Made by a program: the position numbers and the translations under genes. From NCBI RefSeq assembly GCF_018678075.1, contig NZ_JAHHIR010000005.1, positions 1 to 64,000 on the forward strand: a stretch of DNA of 64,000 nucleotides, read 5' to 3'. Source of the DNA: Epibacterium ulvae (GTDB lineage Bacteria > Pseudomonadota > Alphaproteobacteria > Rhodobacterales > Rhodobacteraceae). Shown piece by piece: positions 18,249 through 29,211 of the stretch. A model generated the notes under the pieces. That model did no database searches. It saw nothing but the letters and a program-made list of their open reading frames with translations, and was not told the origin of the DNA. Position 1 is the first letter of the stretch. Each line of letters opens with the position of its first letter.

Positions 18249-18356
18249 TTTCCGTCTCTCTTCTTCAGAGGCTTACACAGCGTAGTCGACCCGGTTTATC
18301 CCCCAGATGCGGTGCTGTCCACAGGATGTGCCTGATTGGCCTGAAAAAGCGGTACG

Positions 18357-18394
18357 AAAAAGGGCGCAGCCACGGCTACGCCCCTTTCGAAACT
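18357..18394 (-). terminator. recA terminator
   Basis: On the minus strand GGGCGTAGCC and GGCTGCGCCC (one G-T pair) form a 10-bp stem flanked by AAA and followed by TTTTTC, about 20 bases after the recA stop. Confidence 0.85.
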
Positions 18395-18410
18395 TGGAAG
18401 AGTTGGTGTA

Positions 18411-19478
18411 TTACCCTTCGAGGATATCGTCATCGACCCCTTCAGGGCGTTCAAATTCAAGCCCGTGGGACGCGCGGATCTTGTCTTCGATGTCAAAAGC
18501 GATTTCCGGATGGTCACGCAGGAAGGTTTTGGCATTCTCACGCCCCTGCCCGATGCGTTCATCGCCGTATGAGAACCAGGAGCCCGATTTCTGCACCACG
18601 CTTGCGGCCACACCAAGATCCAGCAGCTCACCCATTTTGGAGATACCTTCGCCATACATGATGTCGAATTCGACTTGCTTGAATGGCGGGGCAACTTTGT
18701 TTTTCACCACCTTCACGCGGGTTGCGTTGCCCACGATTTCGTCGCGATCCTTGACGGCGCCGATGCGGCGGATGTCCAGACGTACCGAGGAGTAGAACTT
18801 CAACGCGTTGCCGCCGGTTGTTGTCTCAGGCGAGCCAAACATCACACCGATTTTCATCCGGATCTGGTTGATAAAGATAACCATACAGTTGGAGCGGCTG
18901 ATCGACCCGGTCAGCTTGCGCATCGCTTGGCTCATCAGACGGGCCTGAACACCGACGCTGCTGTCACCCATGTCGCCTTCAAGCTCTGATTTTGGGGTCA
19001 GGGCCGCAACGGAGTCGACAATAACCATATTGACCGCACCAGAGCGCACCAGTGTGTCGGTGATTTCCAACGCCTGTTCACCGGTGTCCGGCTGCGAGAT
19101 CAACAGCTCGTCCAGATCGACACCAAGTTTGGACGCATATTGTGGATCCAGCGCGTGTTCCGCGTCCACAAAGGCGCAAACGCCGCCTTTTTTCTGTTGT
19201 TCTGCAATGCAGTGCAGGGTCAGCGTGGTTTTACCCGAGCTTTCGGGGCCGTAAATTTCAATGATCCGCCCCATCGGCAAACCGCCAATGCCAAGCGCAA
19301 TATCCAGACCCAGCGATCCGGTCGAGGAGGCTTCAATCTCAGCCAGCGCATTGTCATCGCCGAGCTTCATGATCGAGCCTTTGCCAAACTGACGCTCTAT
19401 CTGCGCCAAAGCGCTGTCGAGCGCCTTTTGTTTGTCGTCGCCTTTGTTATTCTTCTTCATGGTCAAAAGATCCGCCAT
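18411..19478 (-). CDS. recA: recombinase A
   Basis: RecA performs strand exchange and triggers the SOS response by stimulating LexA cleavage. The 355-residue protein has Walker [10 protein letters not shown] at 77-85, the L1/L2 loops (including [15 protein letters not shown]) and the C-terminal acidic tail. The ATG at 19478 follows AGGGA and gives the family length; the frame extends to 19562 without support. An SOS box lies 57-71 bases upstream, so it is damage-inducible. Confidence 0.98.
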   Translation of the reverse strand: MADLLTMKKNNKGDDKQKALDSALAQIERQFGKGSIMKLGDDNALAEIEASSTGSLGLDIALGIGGLPMGRIIEIYGPESSGKTTLTLHCIAEQQKKGGVCAFVDAEHALDPQYASKLGVDLDELLISQPDTGEQALEITDTLVRSGAVNMVIVDSVAALTPKSELEGDMGDSSVGVQARLMSQAMRKLTGSISRSNCMVIFINQIRMKIGVMFGSPETTTGGNALKFYSSVRLDIRRIGAVKDRDEIVGNATRVKVVKNKVAPPFKQVEFDIMYGEGISKMGELLDLGVAASVVQKSGSWFSYGDERIGQGRENAKTFLRDHPEIAFDIEDKIRASHGLEFERPEGVDDDILEG

Positions 19479-19534
19479 AGTCCCTTGTCCCTCTCTATGT
19501 GTCATACCCGCGAGGTGCCGGCAATCACTGCTTT

Positions 19535-19549
19535 GTTCGCCCCTTGTTC
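19535..19549. promoter_or_regulatory. SOS box (LexA site) for recA
   Basis: GTTCGCCCCTTGTTC is a perfect GTTC-N7-GTTC, the LexA site known from Rhodobacter sphaeroides and other alphaproteobacteria. It lies 57 bases before the recA start. Confidence 0.88.
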
Positions 19550-19671
19550 TTTTTGAGATCAAAATGAGAACATTGCAAGAAAAAACTTCTGATACCCAGT
19601 GGCACCCTTGAATGTTAAAGAGAGGTTTACAGCCTTGTTTTGGTCAAAAGAATTACTGGAACCTTTACGGA

Positions 19672-20277
19672 ATGCTTGTCTTTTTAAAAGAAAACCTCGT
19701 TTTTCTCTCTGTGCCCAAGACCGGGACCACGGCCTATATGGAGGCTTTGGCACCGCGTGCGGATATGGTCGTCGCCAACCCGCCCGAGTTGAAACACGCG
19801 CCGGTCTATCGCTACAATCGGTGGTTTCGCCCCATGTTTGCAAAGATCTGCAGCGCCGAGCCGGAGCTTTTGGCAGTTGTGCGGGAGCCGATTAGCTGGC
19901 TGGGCAGCTGGTACAAGTTTCGCCAACGCCCCTATCTGGATGGCAAACCGACCTCGACCAAGGGTATCTGTTTTGATGATTTTGTACGTGAATACTGTCG
20001 TGGCAAGCCGGCGGCATTTGCCAATATTGGCAGCCAGGTCAAGTTTCTGGAACCACAACCCAATGGCTGCAAGGTCACCCATGTGTTTCGCTATGAGGAG
20101 CTGGACAAGCTGGACGCCTTTTTAAATGCGCGCCTTGGCGTGAACATTCAGACGCCCAAGGCCAATGTCAGTGCCAGCATTCCCCTGCAGCTATCGTCGC
20201 AAACAGAAGAGATCCTGCGTCGCAAGAAGGCCGACGAATTCGCCCTGTATGATGGGATCCCACAAGGCGAAGCTTGA
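19672..20277 (+). CDS. sulfotransferase-like protein
   Basis: A 201-residue protein, MLVFLKENLVFLSVPKTGTT onward. The 5'-PSB-loop-like SVPKTGTTAY (13-22) and the REPISWLGSWY (84-94) strand/helix are those of PAPS-dependent sulfotransferases, but the protein is shorter than most (250-300 residues) and no acceptor can be named. The start at 19672 is chosen because SVPKTGTT should lie close to the N-terminus; a longer frame starts at 19612. It runs tail-to-tail into cckA with no gap. Confidence 0.75.
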   Translation: MLVFLKENLVFLSVPKTGTTAYMEALAPRADMVVANPPELKHAPVYRYNRWFRPMFAKICSAEPELLAVVREPISWLGSWYKFRQRPYLDGKPTSTKGICFDDFVREYCRGKPAAFANIGSQVKFLEPQPNGCKVTHVFRYEELDKLDAFLNARLGVNIQTPKANVSASIPLQLSSQTEEILRRKKADEFALYDGIPQGEA

Positions 20278-22599
20278 TCAGGCCTCAATCGGTTCCATCT
20301 GCGCATGCACGGTCTCGGTCAACTGGTTGAGCGAGAAGGGTTTGGGCAAGAAGACCGAATTGGGCACTTCCGGCTCAGAATCGTCAAAGGCCCCTTCGGC
20401 ATAGCCCGAGACAAAGACCACGCGTGTTTCTGGTCGGGTGACCAAGGCTTGGCGGACCCAGGTGGGGCCATCCATGCCGGGCATGATCACATCCGTTACA
20501 AACACATCCACATGCAGCGCGTCATCTTCTAGAACATGCAACGCCTCTTCGGCGGACTCCGCCTCAAGCACCGTATAGCCCCGCATCCGCAAGGCGCGCG
20601 AGGCAAAGGCGCGCACAGGTGCTTCGTCTTCGACCAGCAGCACCACGCCTTCGCCATGTGATGGTGCGGCCTTTTCTGATACTTTCTCGACCGGCTCTAC
20701 GTCTGCGGCAGTGACCTGGCGGTGGACCGGGAAGTAGAGGGTGAACTGTGTGCCCTGCCCTTTGACCGAGTCGACAAAGATAAAGCCGCCAGTCTGTTTG
20801 ATGATCCCGTAGGCGGTGGACAGACCCAGACCGGTACCTTCGCCGGTGCGTTTGGTGGTGTAAAACGGCTCAAACACTTTTTCCAGGCGATCTGCATCAA
20901 TGCCTATGCCTTCGTCGGCAACCCGAATGGTCACCCAATCGCCGGCCGGAACCGCGGCGCGATTGCGTTGCAGGGTTTTCTCCAGATGGATCACTTCGGT
21001 CTCGATGCGGATTTCGCCCCCTTGCGGCATCGCATCGCGCGCGTTCACCACAAGGTTCATCAAGACCTGTTCCAGCTGTCGTTTGTCCGCCCAGATGGAC
21101 TTCATAATCGGATCATGGCTGAGGGTCAGCGTCACCTTTTCTCCCACTAGCCGGTTCAACAGATGCGTCAGATCCGACAGGGTGTCGCGCACGTCCAGAA
21201 CTTCGGGTTGCAGGGTCTGTTTGCGTGAAAACGCCAGCAGCTGGCTGACCAAGGCGGCCGCGCGGTTGGCGTTTTCATGGATCTGGATCAGATCGCCATA
21301 GTCCTGATCGCCCTGGTCATGACGCAGCAGCAACAGGTCACAATGGCCCGAAATTGCGGTCAGCAGGTTGTTGAAATCATGGGCAACACCACCGGCCAAT
21401 TGACCAATCGCCTGCATCTTCTGGCTTTGCACAAATTGTGCTTCTAGGGTCTTCAACTCCGTCGCGTCGTTCAACACGGCGATCAAAATCGGGTCACCGT
21501 TTTCCAGCACACGCGTCAGGGTAACCTGGACAAATGTCTCGCGGTCACGGCGCGAGATACGAAGGAATTCGGATTTATTCGGCGCGATCCCTTTGACCGT
21601 ATCAGACAACCAGTCGGTCATCGGACGGCCCAGACCTTCCATCACCTGGCCGAGCTTTAAGTTCTCGCTGCTTTTCACCCCCAAAAGCGCCAAAGCCATG
21701 CGGTTGATAAACAGAACTTCGCCGGTTGGGGCCACTTTCAGGAAAGGAACGGGTAGCGTTTCAAAATCTGTCTGCCCCCCAGCGGCTTGGGTCGAATCCA
21801 TCTCGATGAAATAAAGCTCACGCCTCCCTTGGCTGCGCTCCATCTCTTGCACCAGGACCTGTTTCAAACCGGCTTTGGTGGCAATCGTTTGGATCTGGCC
21901 TGGCTCCATTTCCTCGTTGGTCAAAATCGCATCCAGCGATTTGATCCGTTCGCCAAAGAAATGCCGCGAAGCCTCGTTCATAAACAAAACCGAGCCGGTG
22001 CGGCCCACGGTCAACATAGGAAACGGCGCGTTTTCGCGGCTGCGGGTGTTTTGGGGACGTTCTGCAATTTCCTCGATACGCCACAGATAACTGCCGGAGG
22101 CCATCTTGTGCACGCTCAGCCGCACATGCCCCTGTCGCGTCACGATATCTTCGCGGGCGGAGCCTTCCATCTGGGCCCGGCTTTTGAGACGAAACAAGAC
22201 CGCAGATGGGTTGGCAAGGATGGAGCGTAGATTACCGCCCAGCGTATCCTTTTCCACACCGTTGAATTTCTCGATCGCGGCGGCATTGCAGGCGTGTACC
22301 ACACCTTCGTCATCGGTGACAAAACTGGGGGTCGCATCATTTTCGATAAAGCCGGTCAACAGCTCGGTCGCCATGCCCCGTGCCCGCAGCTGCTGGCGGC
22401 TTTTGATCATCAAAAGCGTGGCCACCAGGGCAAGGGTCAATCCGACCGAGATCAACCCGCGCCCGACCCATTCCTGAAACGACAGCACAAACGGCGCCGC
22501 AATCAGGAAAAGGGATAGAACAAGCGTTGCCGTTAACCGGGAAAATTCTGGCGAAAACACCCGCAACTCGGGCACGAAAGTCTTGGGGCGTCCGATCAT
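20278..22599 (-). CDS. cckA: hybrid sensor histidine kinase CckA
   Basis: CckA starts the CckA-ChpT-CtrA phosphorelay. The 773-residue protein has two membrane helices (about 25-45 and 48-67), PAS-like regions (about 85-200 and 285-385), the HisKA box GGVAHDFNNLLTAISGHCDLL with H407, the ATP domain (NLVVNARDAM; ADEGIGID; GTGLGLS) and a C-terminal receiver with D703 in FVTDVIMPGMDG. In roseobacters this relay governs motility, quorum-linked traits and gene transfer agents. A CtrA-type site lies 53 bases upstream. Confidence 0.93.
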   Translation of the reverse strand: MIGRPKTFVPELRVFSPEFSRLTATLVLSLFLIAAPFVLSFQEWVGRGLISVGLTLALVATLLMIKSRQQLRARGMATELLTGFIENDATPSFVTDDEGVVHACNAAAIEKFNGVEKDTLGGNLRSILANPSAVLFRLKSRAQMEGSAREDIVTRQGHVRLSVHKMASGSYLWRIEEIAERPQNTRSRENAPFPMLTVGRTGSVLFMNEASRHFFGERIKSLDAILTNEEMEPGQIQTIATKAGLKQVLVQEMERSQGRRELYFIEMDSTQAAGGQTDFETLPVPFLKVAPTGEVLFINRMALALLGVKSSENLKLGQVMEGLGRPMTDWLSDTVKGIAPNKSEFLRISRRDRETFVQVTLTRVLENGDPILIAVLNDATELKTLEAQFVQSQKMQAIGQLAGGVAHDFNNLLTAISGHCDLLLLRHDQGDQDYGDLIQIHENANRAAALVSQLLAFSRKQTLQPEVLDVRDTLSDLTHLLNRLVGEKVTLTLSHDPIMKSIWADKRQLEQVLMNLVVNARDAMPQGGEIRIETEVIHLEKTLQRNRAAVPAGDWVTIRVADEGIGIDADRLEKVFEPFYTTKRTGEGTGLGLSTAYGIIKQTGGFIFVDSVKGQGTQFTLYFPVHRQVTAADVEPVEKVSEKAAPSHGEGVVLLVEDEAPVRAFASRALRMRGYTVLEAESAEEALHVLEDDALHVDVFVTDVIMPGMDGPTWVRQALVTRPETRVVFVSGYAEGAFDDSEPEVPNSVFLPKPFSLNQLTETVHAQMEPIEA

Positions 22600-22651
22600 T
22601 GCGGCTCCGTAGAGGTTCTCTTAACGTTGCTTGATCAATGGGTAATCAGAG

Positions 22652-22667
22652 TTAAAGTTCAATTAAC
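22652..22667. promoter_or_regulatory. CtrA-type binding site upstream of cckA
   Basis: TTAAAGTTCAATTAAC is an exact TTAA-N7-TTAAC, the full CtrA box. It is 53 bases upstream of the cckA start in the 94-base gap to the rsmB-like gene. Confidence 0.75.
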
Positions 22668-22693
22668 AATCCTCAAGCTTGGCGAGAACCCTA

Positions 22694-23875
22694 TCAACCG
22701 TCGCCTTTGCGCGTCAACACAGCTGCAAAGAATCCATCGTGTCCGTGATGCACTCTCCAGCTGTTTGAGGCAGTAAGCTCCCAGCCGGGCGTGCGATCGA
22801 GAAAGGCGTGGACTTGATCCAGGTTCTCGGACGTCAGCATCGAACAGGTTGCATAGGCCAATACCCCACCCGGCGCAACCAAGGGGGCCACTTGATCCAG
22901 GATCTGCGCTTGGGTCTCTTGGATCCCCGCCAGACGCTCGGGTGTCAGGGACCATTTGCCTTCGGGCGCACGTCGCCAGCTCCCAGAGCCGGAACAGGGC
23001 ACATCACAGAGCACCAGATCAAAGGGCGCCTGACGCGCGATCTCAGACGTCTGCAACGTCTCGACCTTGATCTGCGCGCGGCTTGCACGCACAGGCAGAT
23101 CTTTCATGCGGATGAAATTGGTGTCATGCGCAAACAGCGTCACATCGGCCTGCGCTGCCATCGCGAGGCTCTTGCCGCCGCCACCGGCGCAATAATCCAG
23201 CACCTTTTGACCGTCTGCCAACGGCAGCAATTCTACCACGGCCTGACTGGCTGCATCTTGCAGTTCAACTTGACCCGTTTGATAGACTTGCGAGTTGCGC
23301 AGCTTGCGCGCCCCTTCGGTGATTTCGAGCGCGGTGGAGGCGGCCGGATGCGCAGTCGTCTGAACGCCTTCGTCTGCCAGGGCCGCCTGCGCACTGCCCC
23401 GATCACTCAGAACGGTGTTTACCCGCAGATGGACCGGAGCCCGGCTGCGCAGCGCAGTTGCCGCCGCCTCGGTCTCATCGCCCAAGCTTTGCGAAAACTC
23501 AGGCCACAGCCAATCCGGAAAATCCAACCGTTCCGCATCCGCCGTTGCGGGCTGCGTGGGTTGCAGTTCCTCAGCCGTTAATTCGGATGGCGCATGTCCC
23601 TCTGCGTTGAACAGTGTCGCGGGATCAATACCCTCGTCGCGCAAACCGCCCAGGATCCGTGCCCGGCCCGTTGTGCCACCGCCAAGGGCCGCATGGGAGC
23701 GCCAGCACCGCAAGGCGGTGAACACATGGTCCCGCACTGCGGCGCGGTCCTTGGAGCCCGCATAGCGACTGCGACGGCCCCAGCCGGTCAATGCTTTTTC
23801 AGCCGGGGTGCCGTCGATGATGTGATCCAGGACTTCAATAGCCGCCTGCAGCCGTGCGCCAGGTGTCATGCGCAA
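22694..23875 (-). CDS. RsmB/NOP-type rRNA (cytosine-5) methyltransferase
   Basis: A 393-residue SAM-dependent enzyme. The N-terminal NusB-like part (to about 140) precedes the Rossmann domain with LDYCAGGGGKSLAMA, the first catalytic-region motif LCDVPCSGSGSWRR and the catalytic ATCSMLTSEN. Both conserved cysteines are present. RsmB of E. coli methylates 16S C967; this could be RsmB itself or a near relative. It precedes no obvious operon partner; cckA follows after a gap. Confidence 0.9.
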   Translation of the reverse strand: MRMTPGARLQAAIEVLDHIIDGTPAEKALTGWGRRSRYAGSKDRAAVRDHVFTALRCWRSHAALGGGTTGRARILGGLRDEGIDPATLFNAEGHAPSELTAEELQPTQPATADAERLDFPDWLWPEFSQSLGDETEAAATALRSRAPVHLRVNTVLSDRGSAQAALADEGVQTTAHPAASTALEITEGARKLRNSQVYQTGQVELQDAASQAVVELLPLADGQKVLDYCAGGGGKSLAMAAQADVTLFAHDTNFIRMKDLPVRASRAQIKVETLQTSEIARQAPFDLVLCDVPCSGSGSWRRAPEGKWSLTPERLAGIQETQAQILDQVAPLVAPGGVLAYATCSMLTSENLDQVHAFLDRTPGWELTASNSWRVHHGHDGFFAAVLTRKGDG

Positions 23876-23911
23876 ATGTCTTTGAATGAGGCGACCATGG
23901 TGTTGTGTCCT

Positions 23912-25363
<1,452 letters not shown>

Positions 25364-25565
25364 TCAACCCCATGCATAACCCCGTTTGGCGGTGACCCTA
25401 TGGCATGGATTGTCCCAAGGGGAAAGCCCCGAAATCGGGCAACCGAAAACTTTATCCAACGGATAGGGCGAAAAGTCGAAATTCCCTCGCAAGAAATCCC
25501 ACAAACATGATCTGGAACAAAGAATTTTTGCCCGGCTGATGCAGATGTCCCAGCAAGGACACAGC

Positions 25566-25603
25566 GCGCAGGGGCACCGGGTGAACCGGTCGCCGGTGCG
25601 CGC
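25566..25603. other. hairpin between guaB and the CoA-transferase
   Basis: GCACCGG (25574-25580) and CCGGTGC (25593-25599) pair, with an outer GCGC/GCGC (25566-25569, 25600-25603). It lies 35 bases before the CoA-transferase start; there is no T run. Role unknown. Confidence 0.35.
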
Positions 25604-25634
25604 AACACGCTTTCAACCGCAAGGGATACCCCCC

Positions 25635-26795
25635 ATGTCGCAACCACTCAACGGATATGTTGTTCTGGATCTCACCCATGTTCTGGCCGGCCCCTACGCC
25701 GCGATGATCCTGTCTGATCTCGGGGCCAAGGTGATCAAGGTCGAGCGCCCCGACACCGGTGATGACACCCGCGCGTTCCCTCCGTTCAAGGACGGGTTCA
25801 GCGCCTATTTCGCCACTATCAATCACGGCAAGGAAAGCATCGCGCTGGATTTGAAGGCCCCAAAAGACCGCGCGGTTTTCGAACAACTCCTGGCCCAGTC
25901 TGATGTCGTGTTGGAAAACTACCGCCCCGGCGTGATGGAGCGTTTGGGCTATGGCTGGGAGGATCTGCATCCCAAATATCCCAAACTGATCTATGGCGCG
26001 GTCTCGGGCTTTGGCCATACGGGGCCCGATGCACGGCGACCGGCCTATGACATGGTGGTCCAGGCGCGTGGCGGTGTGATGTCGATCACCGGTGAGCGGG
26101 ACCGTGAACCCGTGCGCGTGGGGGCCTCCATCGGCGATATCGCGGCCGGCATGTTTCTGGCGCAAGGGATATTGGCTGTGCTTTTGGCGGTGAAATCCGG
26201 AGCCGTGGGGCAAAAGGTCGATGTTGCGATGCTCGACAGCCAGTTGGCGATGTTGGAGCACGCGGTGGCGATCACCTCGGTCACCGGCGCGCCGCCACGC
26301 CCCAATGGTGCACGACATCCATCCATCACACCGTTTGAGACGTTTCATGCCAGCGACGGTCTGTTTGTGATTGCGGCCGGCAATGATGTGCTGTTTGCCC
26401 GGCTATGCGAGGCGCTGGACCTGCCGCTGGCCGAGGATCCACGCTTTGCCACCAACGGCGCCCGCTGTGAAAATGCACGACTGTTGAAACGTCTGATCGA
26501 AGCGGTGACCATCGACCAGACGGTGGGGCATTGGATTTCACGGCTTGAGGCCTATGGTATTCCCACAGGGCCAATCCAAAACGTGGCCCAAGCGATGGAG
26601 GATCCGCAGATGAAGGCGCGCAATATGGTTGTCTCGGTCCTGGACAAAAGCGGCGCGCCAGCTTTTGTGGCCGCGGGCAATCCGATCAAACTGTCGAACA
26701 TGGAGGATCCGACCACCCGCGCCCCTGCTCCAACGCTGGACGGCGATCGTGCGGCGATTTTGGACTGGCTCGCCAGCCGCGAAAACAGCGGCTAA
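25635..26795 (+). CDS. CaiB/BaiF family CoA-transferase
   Basis: A 386-residue class III CoA-transferase. Recognisable motifs: GYVVLDLTHVLAGPYA at the N-terminus, LGAKVIKVERPDTGDDTR, NHGKESIALDLK, YGAVSGFGHTGPDA and RRPAYDMVVQA, whose Asp is probably the catalytic residue. The C-terminus IKLSNMEDPTTRAPAPTLDG is typical. Acyl substrate cannot be inferred. The ATG at 25635 has the ribosome-binding site AAGGGA; a longer frame to 25539 is unsupported. Confidence 0.9.
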   Translation: MSQPLNGYVVLDLTHVLAGPYAAMILSDLGAKVIKVERPDTGDDTRAFPPFKDGFSAYFATINHGKESIALDLKAPKDRAVFEQLLAQSDVVLENYRPGVMERLGYGWEDLHPKYPKLIYGAVSGFGHTGPDARRPAYDMVVQARGGVMSITGERDREPVRVGASIGDIAAGMFLAQGILAVLLAVKSGAVGQKVDVAMLDSQLAMLEHAVAITSVTGAPPRPNGARHPSITPFETFHASDGLFVIAAGNDVLFARLCEALDLPLAEDPRFATNGARCENARLLKRLIEAVTIDQTVGHWISRLEAYGIPTGPIQNVAQAMEDPQMKARNMVVSVLDKSGAPAFVAAGNPIKLSNMEDPTTRAPAPTLDGDRAAILDWLASRENSG

Positions 26796-26909
26796 CCTCA
26801 TTTAGGTGGTCAGCTTGTCCATCAGATGTCGCAAATCGGCGAACCTGCCCTTTCGCTTTGGGTCAAATAGAATATGCTCCGGCGACACGCGAACAATGAA
26901 GGCCTTGAT

Positions 26910-28958
26910 ATGACCACCGATCCCCTTGTTGTGTTTACCCCAACCGGCAAACGCGGCCATTTTCCTGTTGGAACACCGATCCTTACGGCGGCCCGGCAAT
27001 TGGGTGTGGATTTGGACTCGGTCTGTGGCGGGCGCGGGATCTGTTCCAAATGCCAGATCACCCCTTCGTTTGGTGAGTTCTCGAAACACGGCGTTACCGT
27101 TCAACAAAACGCGCTGAGCGAATGGAACGCGGTTGAGCAGCGCTACAAAGACAAGCGCGGCTTGATCGACGGGCGACGTTTGGGCTGTCAGGCGACGGTA
27201 CAAGGCGACGTGGTCATCGACGTGCCCCCCGAAAGCCAGGTGCACAAACAGGTCGTGCGCAAACGGGCCGAGGCGCGTGATATCGTCATGAACCCGTCAA
27301 CCCGTCTGGTCTATGTCGAGGTGGAGCAGCCCGACATGCACAAACCTTCGGGTGATATGGAACGGCTGATCACCGCTTTGGAAGAGCAATGGCAGATCGA
27401 GGGCGTGAAAACCGACCTCCACATTCTGCAGCAGATGCAGCCCGCGCTGCGCAAGGGCAACTGGAAGGTCACCGTGGCCGTGCACTTGGGCGATGACACC
27501 CATCCGCCGAAAATCATGCACATTTGGCCGGGTTATTATGATGGTACGGTCTATGGCCTTGCCGTGGATCTCGGCTCGACCACCATTGCGGCCCATCTGT
27601 GTGATCTCAAAACCGGTGAAGTCGTGGCATCATCCGGCGTGATGAACCCGCAGATCCGGTTTGGCGAAGACCTGATGAGCCGGGTGTCCTATGCGATGAT
27701 GAACAAAGGCGGCGATCAGGAAATGACCGCTGCCGTGCGTGAGGGGATGAACAGCCTGTTCACCCAGATCGCAACCGAGGCTGAGATTGACAAGGCGCTG
27801 ATCGTTGACGCGGTCTTTGTCTGTAACCCGGTGATGCACCACCTGTTCCTTGGCATTGACCCGTTTGAGCTGGGTCAGGCGCCGTTTGCGCTGGCGACCT
27901 CCAACGCGTTGTCGCTGCGCGCGGTTGAACTGGATCTGAACATCCACCCGGCTGCGCGGGTCTACCTGCTGCCTTGTATCGCGGGCCACGTCGGCGCTGA
28001 TGCTGCTGCGGTGGCGCTGTCTGAGGCTCCGAATAAATCCGACGATCTGGTACTGGTGGTCGATGTGGGCACCAATGCGGAAATCCTGCTGGGCAATACG
28101 GAAAAAGTGCTGGCCTGTTCCTCCCCCACCGGACCCGCCTTTGAAGGGGCGCAGATCTCCAGCGGCCAGCGCGCCGCACCCGGTGCCATTGAACGGGTCG
28201 AAATTGACCCCGTCACCAAAGAACCGCGGTTCCAGGTGATCGGCTCGGATCTGTGGTCCAACGAGGAGGGGTTTGACCTCTCTATCGCCACCACGGGGAT
28301 TTCGGGCATCTGCGGCTCTGGGATTATCGAGGCTCTGGCTGAGATGCGCTTGGCAGGACTGCTGGACGCGTCCGGCCTCATTGGGTCGGCGGAGCAGACC
28401 GGCTCTGCGCGTTGTATTCAGGACGGGCGCACGCACTCCTATGTGTTGTGGGATGGCTCTGCCACAAGGGAGCCGGTGATCACCGTCACCAACGGCGATG
28501 TGCGCGCGATCCAGATGGCCAAGGCAGCGCTTTATTCCGGTGCGCGGCTGTTGATGGACAAGTTCGGCGTCGACAAGGTCGATCGCGTGGTACTGGCCGG
28601 TGCCTTTGGCGCGCATATCTCTGCCAAACACGCGATGGTTTTGGGGATGATCCCGGATTGCCCGCTGGAAAAAGTCACCTCGGCCGGGAATGCCGCCGGT
28701 ACAGGTGCGCGTATTGCGCTTTTGAACACGGATGCACGGGCCGAAATCGAACAGACCGTGGGGGAGATCGAAAAGATCGAAACCGCGGTTGAGCCCAAGT
28801 TCCAGGAGCATTTTGTCAACGCCTCTGCCATGCCCAATGCGGTGGATCCGTTCCCGATCCTGAACAGCCTCGTGACCCTGCCCGATGTCTCGTTCAACAC
28901 AGGCGGTGGTGAAGGCGAAGATGGTGGTGGACGTCGCCGACGCCGCCGGCGCGGATAA
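26910..28958 (+). CDS. RamA/RACo-like corrinoid reactivation protein (2Fe-2S ferredoxin + ASKHA)
   Basis: A 682-residue protein. The N-terminal [2Fe-2S] domain has C39, C45, C48 and C93 (CGGRGICSKC). An ASKHA ATPase-like part follows (VYGLAVDLGSTTIAA; VDVGTNAEI; GSGIIEALAEM; GAFGAHIS), and the end is a low-complexity basic tail (GGGRRRRRRRG). The family reduces inactive cob(II)alamin to cob(I)alamin for corrinoid methyltransferases. From memory, in Phaeobacter inhibens a RamA-like protein is needed to keep a split B12-dependent methionine synthase active. Starts at ATG 26910 (MTTDPLVVF). Confidence 0.88.
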   Translation: MTTDPLVVFTPTGKRGHFPVGTPILTAARQLGVDLDSVCGGRGICSKCQITPSFGEFSKHGVTVQQNALSEWNAVEQRYKDKRGLIDGRRLGCQATVQGDVVIDVPPESQVHKQVVRKRAEARDIVMNPSTRLVYVEVEQPDMHKPSGDMERLITALEEQWQIEGVKTDLHILQQMQPALRKGNWKVTVAVHLGDDTHPPKIMHIWPGYYDGTVYGLAVDLGSTTIAAHLCDLKTGEVVASSGVMNPQIRFGEDLMSRVSYAMMNKGGDQEMTAAVREGMNSLFTQIATEAEIDKALIVDAVFVCNPVMHHLFLGIDPFELGQAPFALATSNALSLRAVELDLNIHPAARVYLLPCIAGHVGADAAAVALSEAPNKSDDLVLVVDVGTNAEILLGNTEKVLACSSPTGPAFEGAQISSGQRAAPGAIERVEIDPVTKEPRFQVIGSDLWSNEEGFDLSIATTGISGICGSGIIEALAEMRLAGLLDASGLIGSAEQTGSARCIQDGRTHSYVLWDGSATREPVITVTNGDVRAIQMAKAALYSGARLLMDKFGVDKVDRVVLAGAFGAHISAKHAMVLGMIPDCPLEKVTSAGNAAGTGARIALLNTDARAEIEQTVGEIEKIETAVEPKFQEHFVNASAMPNAVDPFPILNSLVTLPDVSFNTGGGEGEDGGGRRRRRRRG

Positions 28959-29026
28959 ATCCGAAAATGCAAGGCTGCGCCTCTTGACCATCTGGGCGAC
29001 GCGGCCTAATTCTGATCTCCCGGAGC

Positions 29027-29100
29027 GCGGGTATGGTGAAAAGGTATCACGGCAGCTTCCCAAGCTTTAGTTACGAGTTCGATTCTCGTTACCCGCTCCA
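29027..29100 (+). tRNA. tRNA-Gly(CCC)
   Basis: The acceptor GCGGGTA pairs with TACCCGC; T-stem ACGAG/CTCGT around TTCGATT; anticodon loop TTCCCAA gives CCC. The CCA end is encoded (29098-29100). The anticodon stem has a mismatch (C28-T42). It follows ramA by 68 bases. Confidence 0.85.
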
Positions 29101-29211
29101 AGATCTCCAGATTTGATTGTTTTTGCCGCAGGCCTGTCGTTCGGGGCCTCTGCCCCAACGTCACGGGCTGCACGCACTTGGCGCACGTTTTCCACCGGGC
29201 TAGTACAAAGC

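Noticed and set aside
27630-29063. 477-codon open frame antisense to the RamA-like gene
   Set aside because: Shadow frame of a high-G+C gene; the composition is Arg/His/Gln-rich without domains, and it also covers tRNA-Gly.
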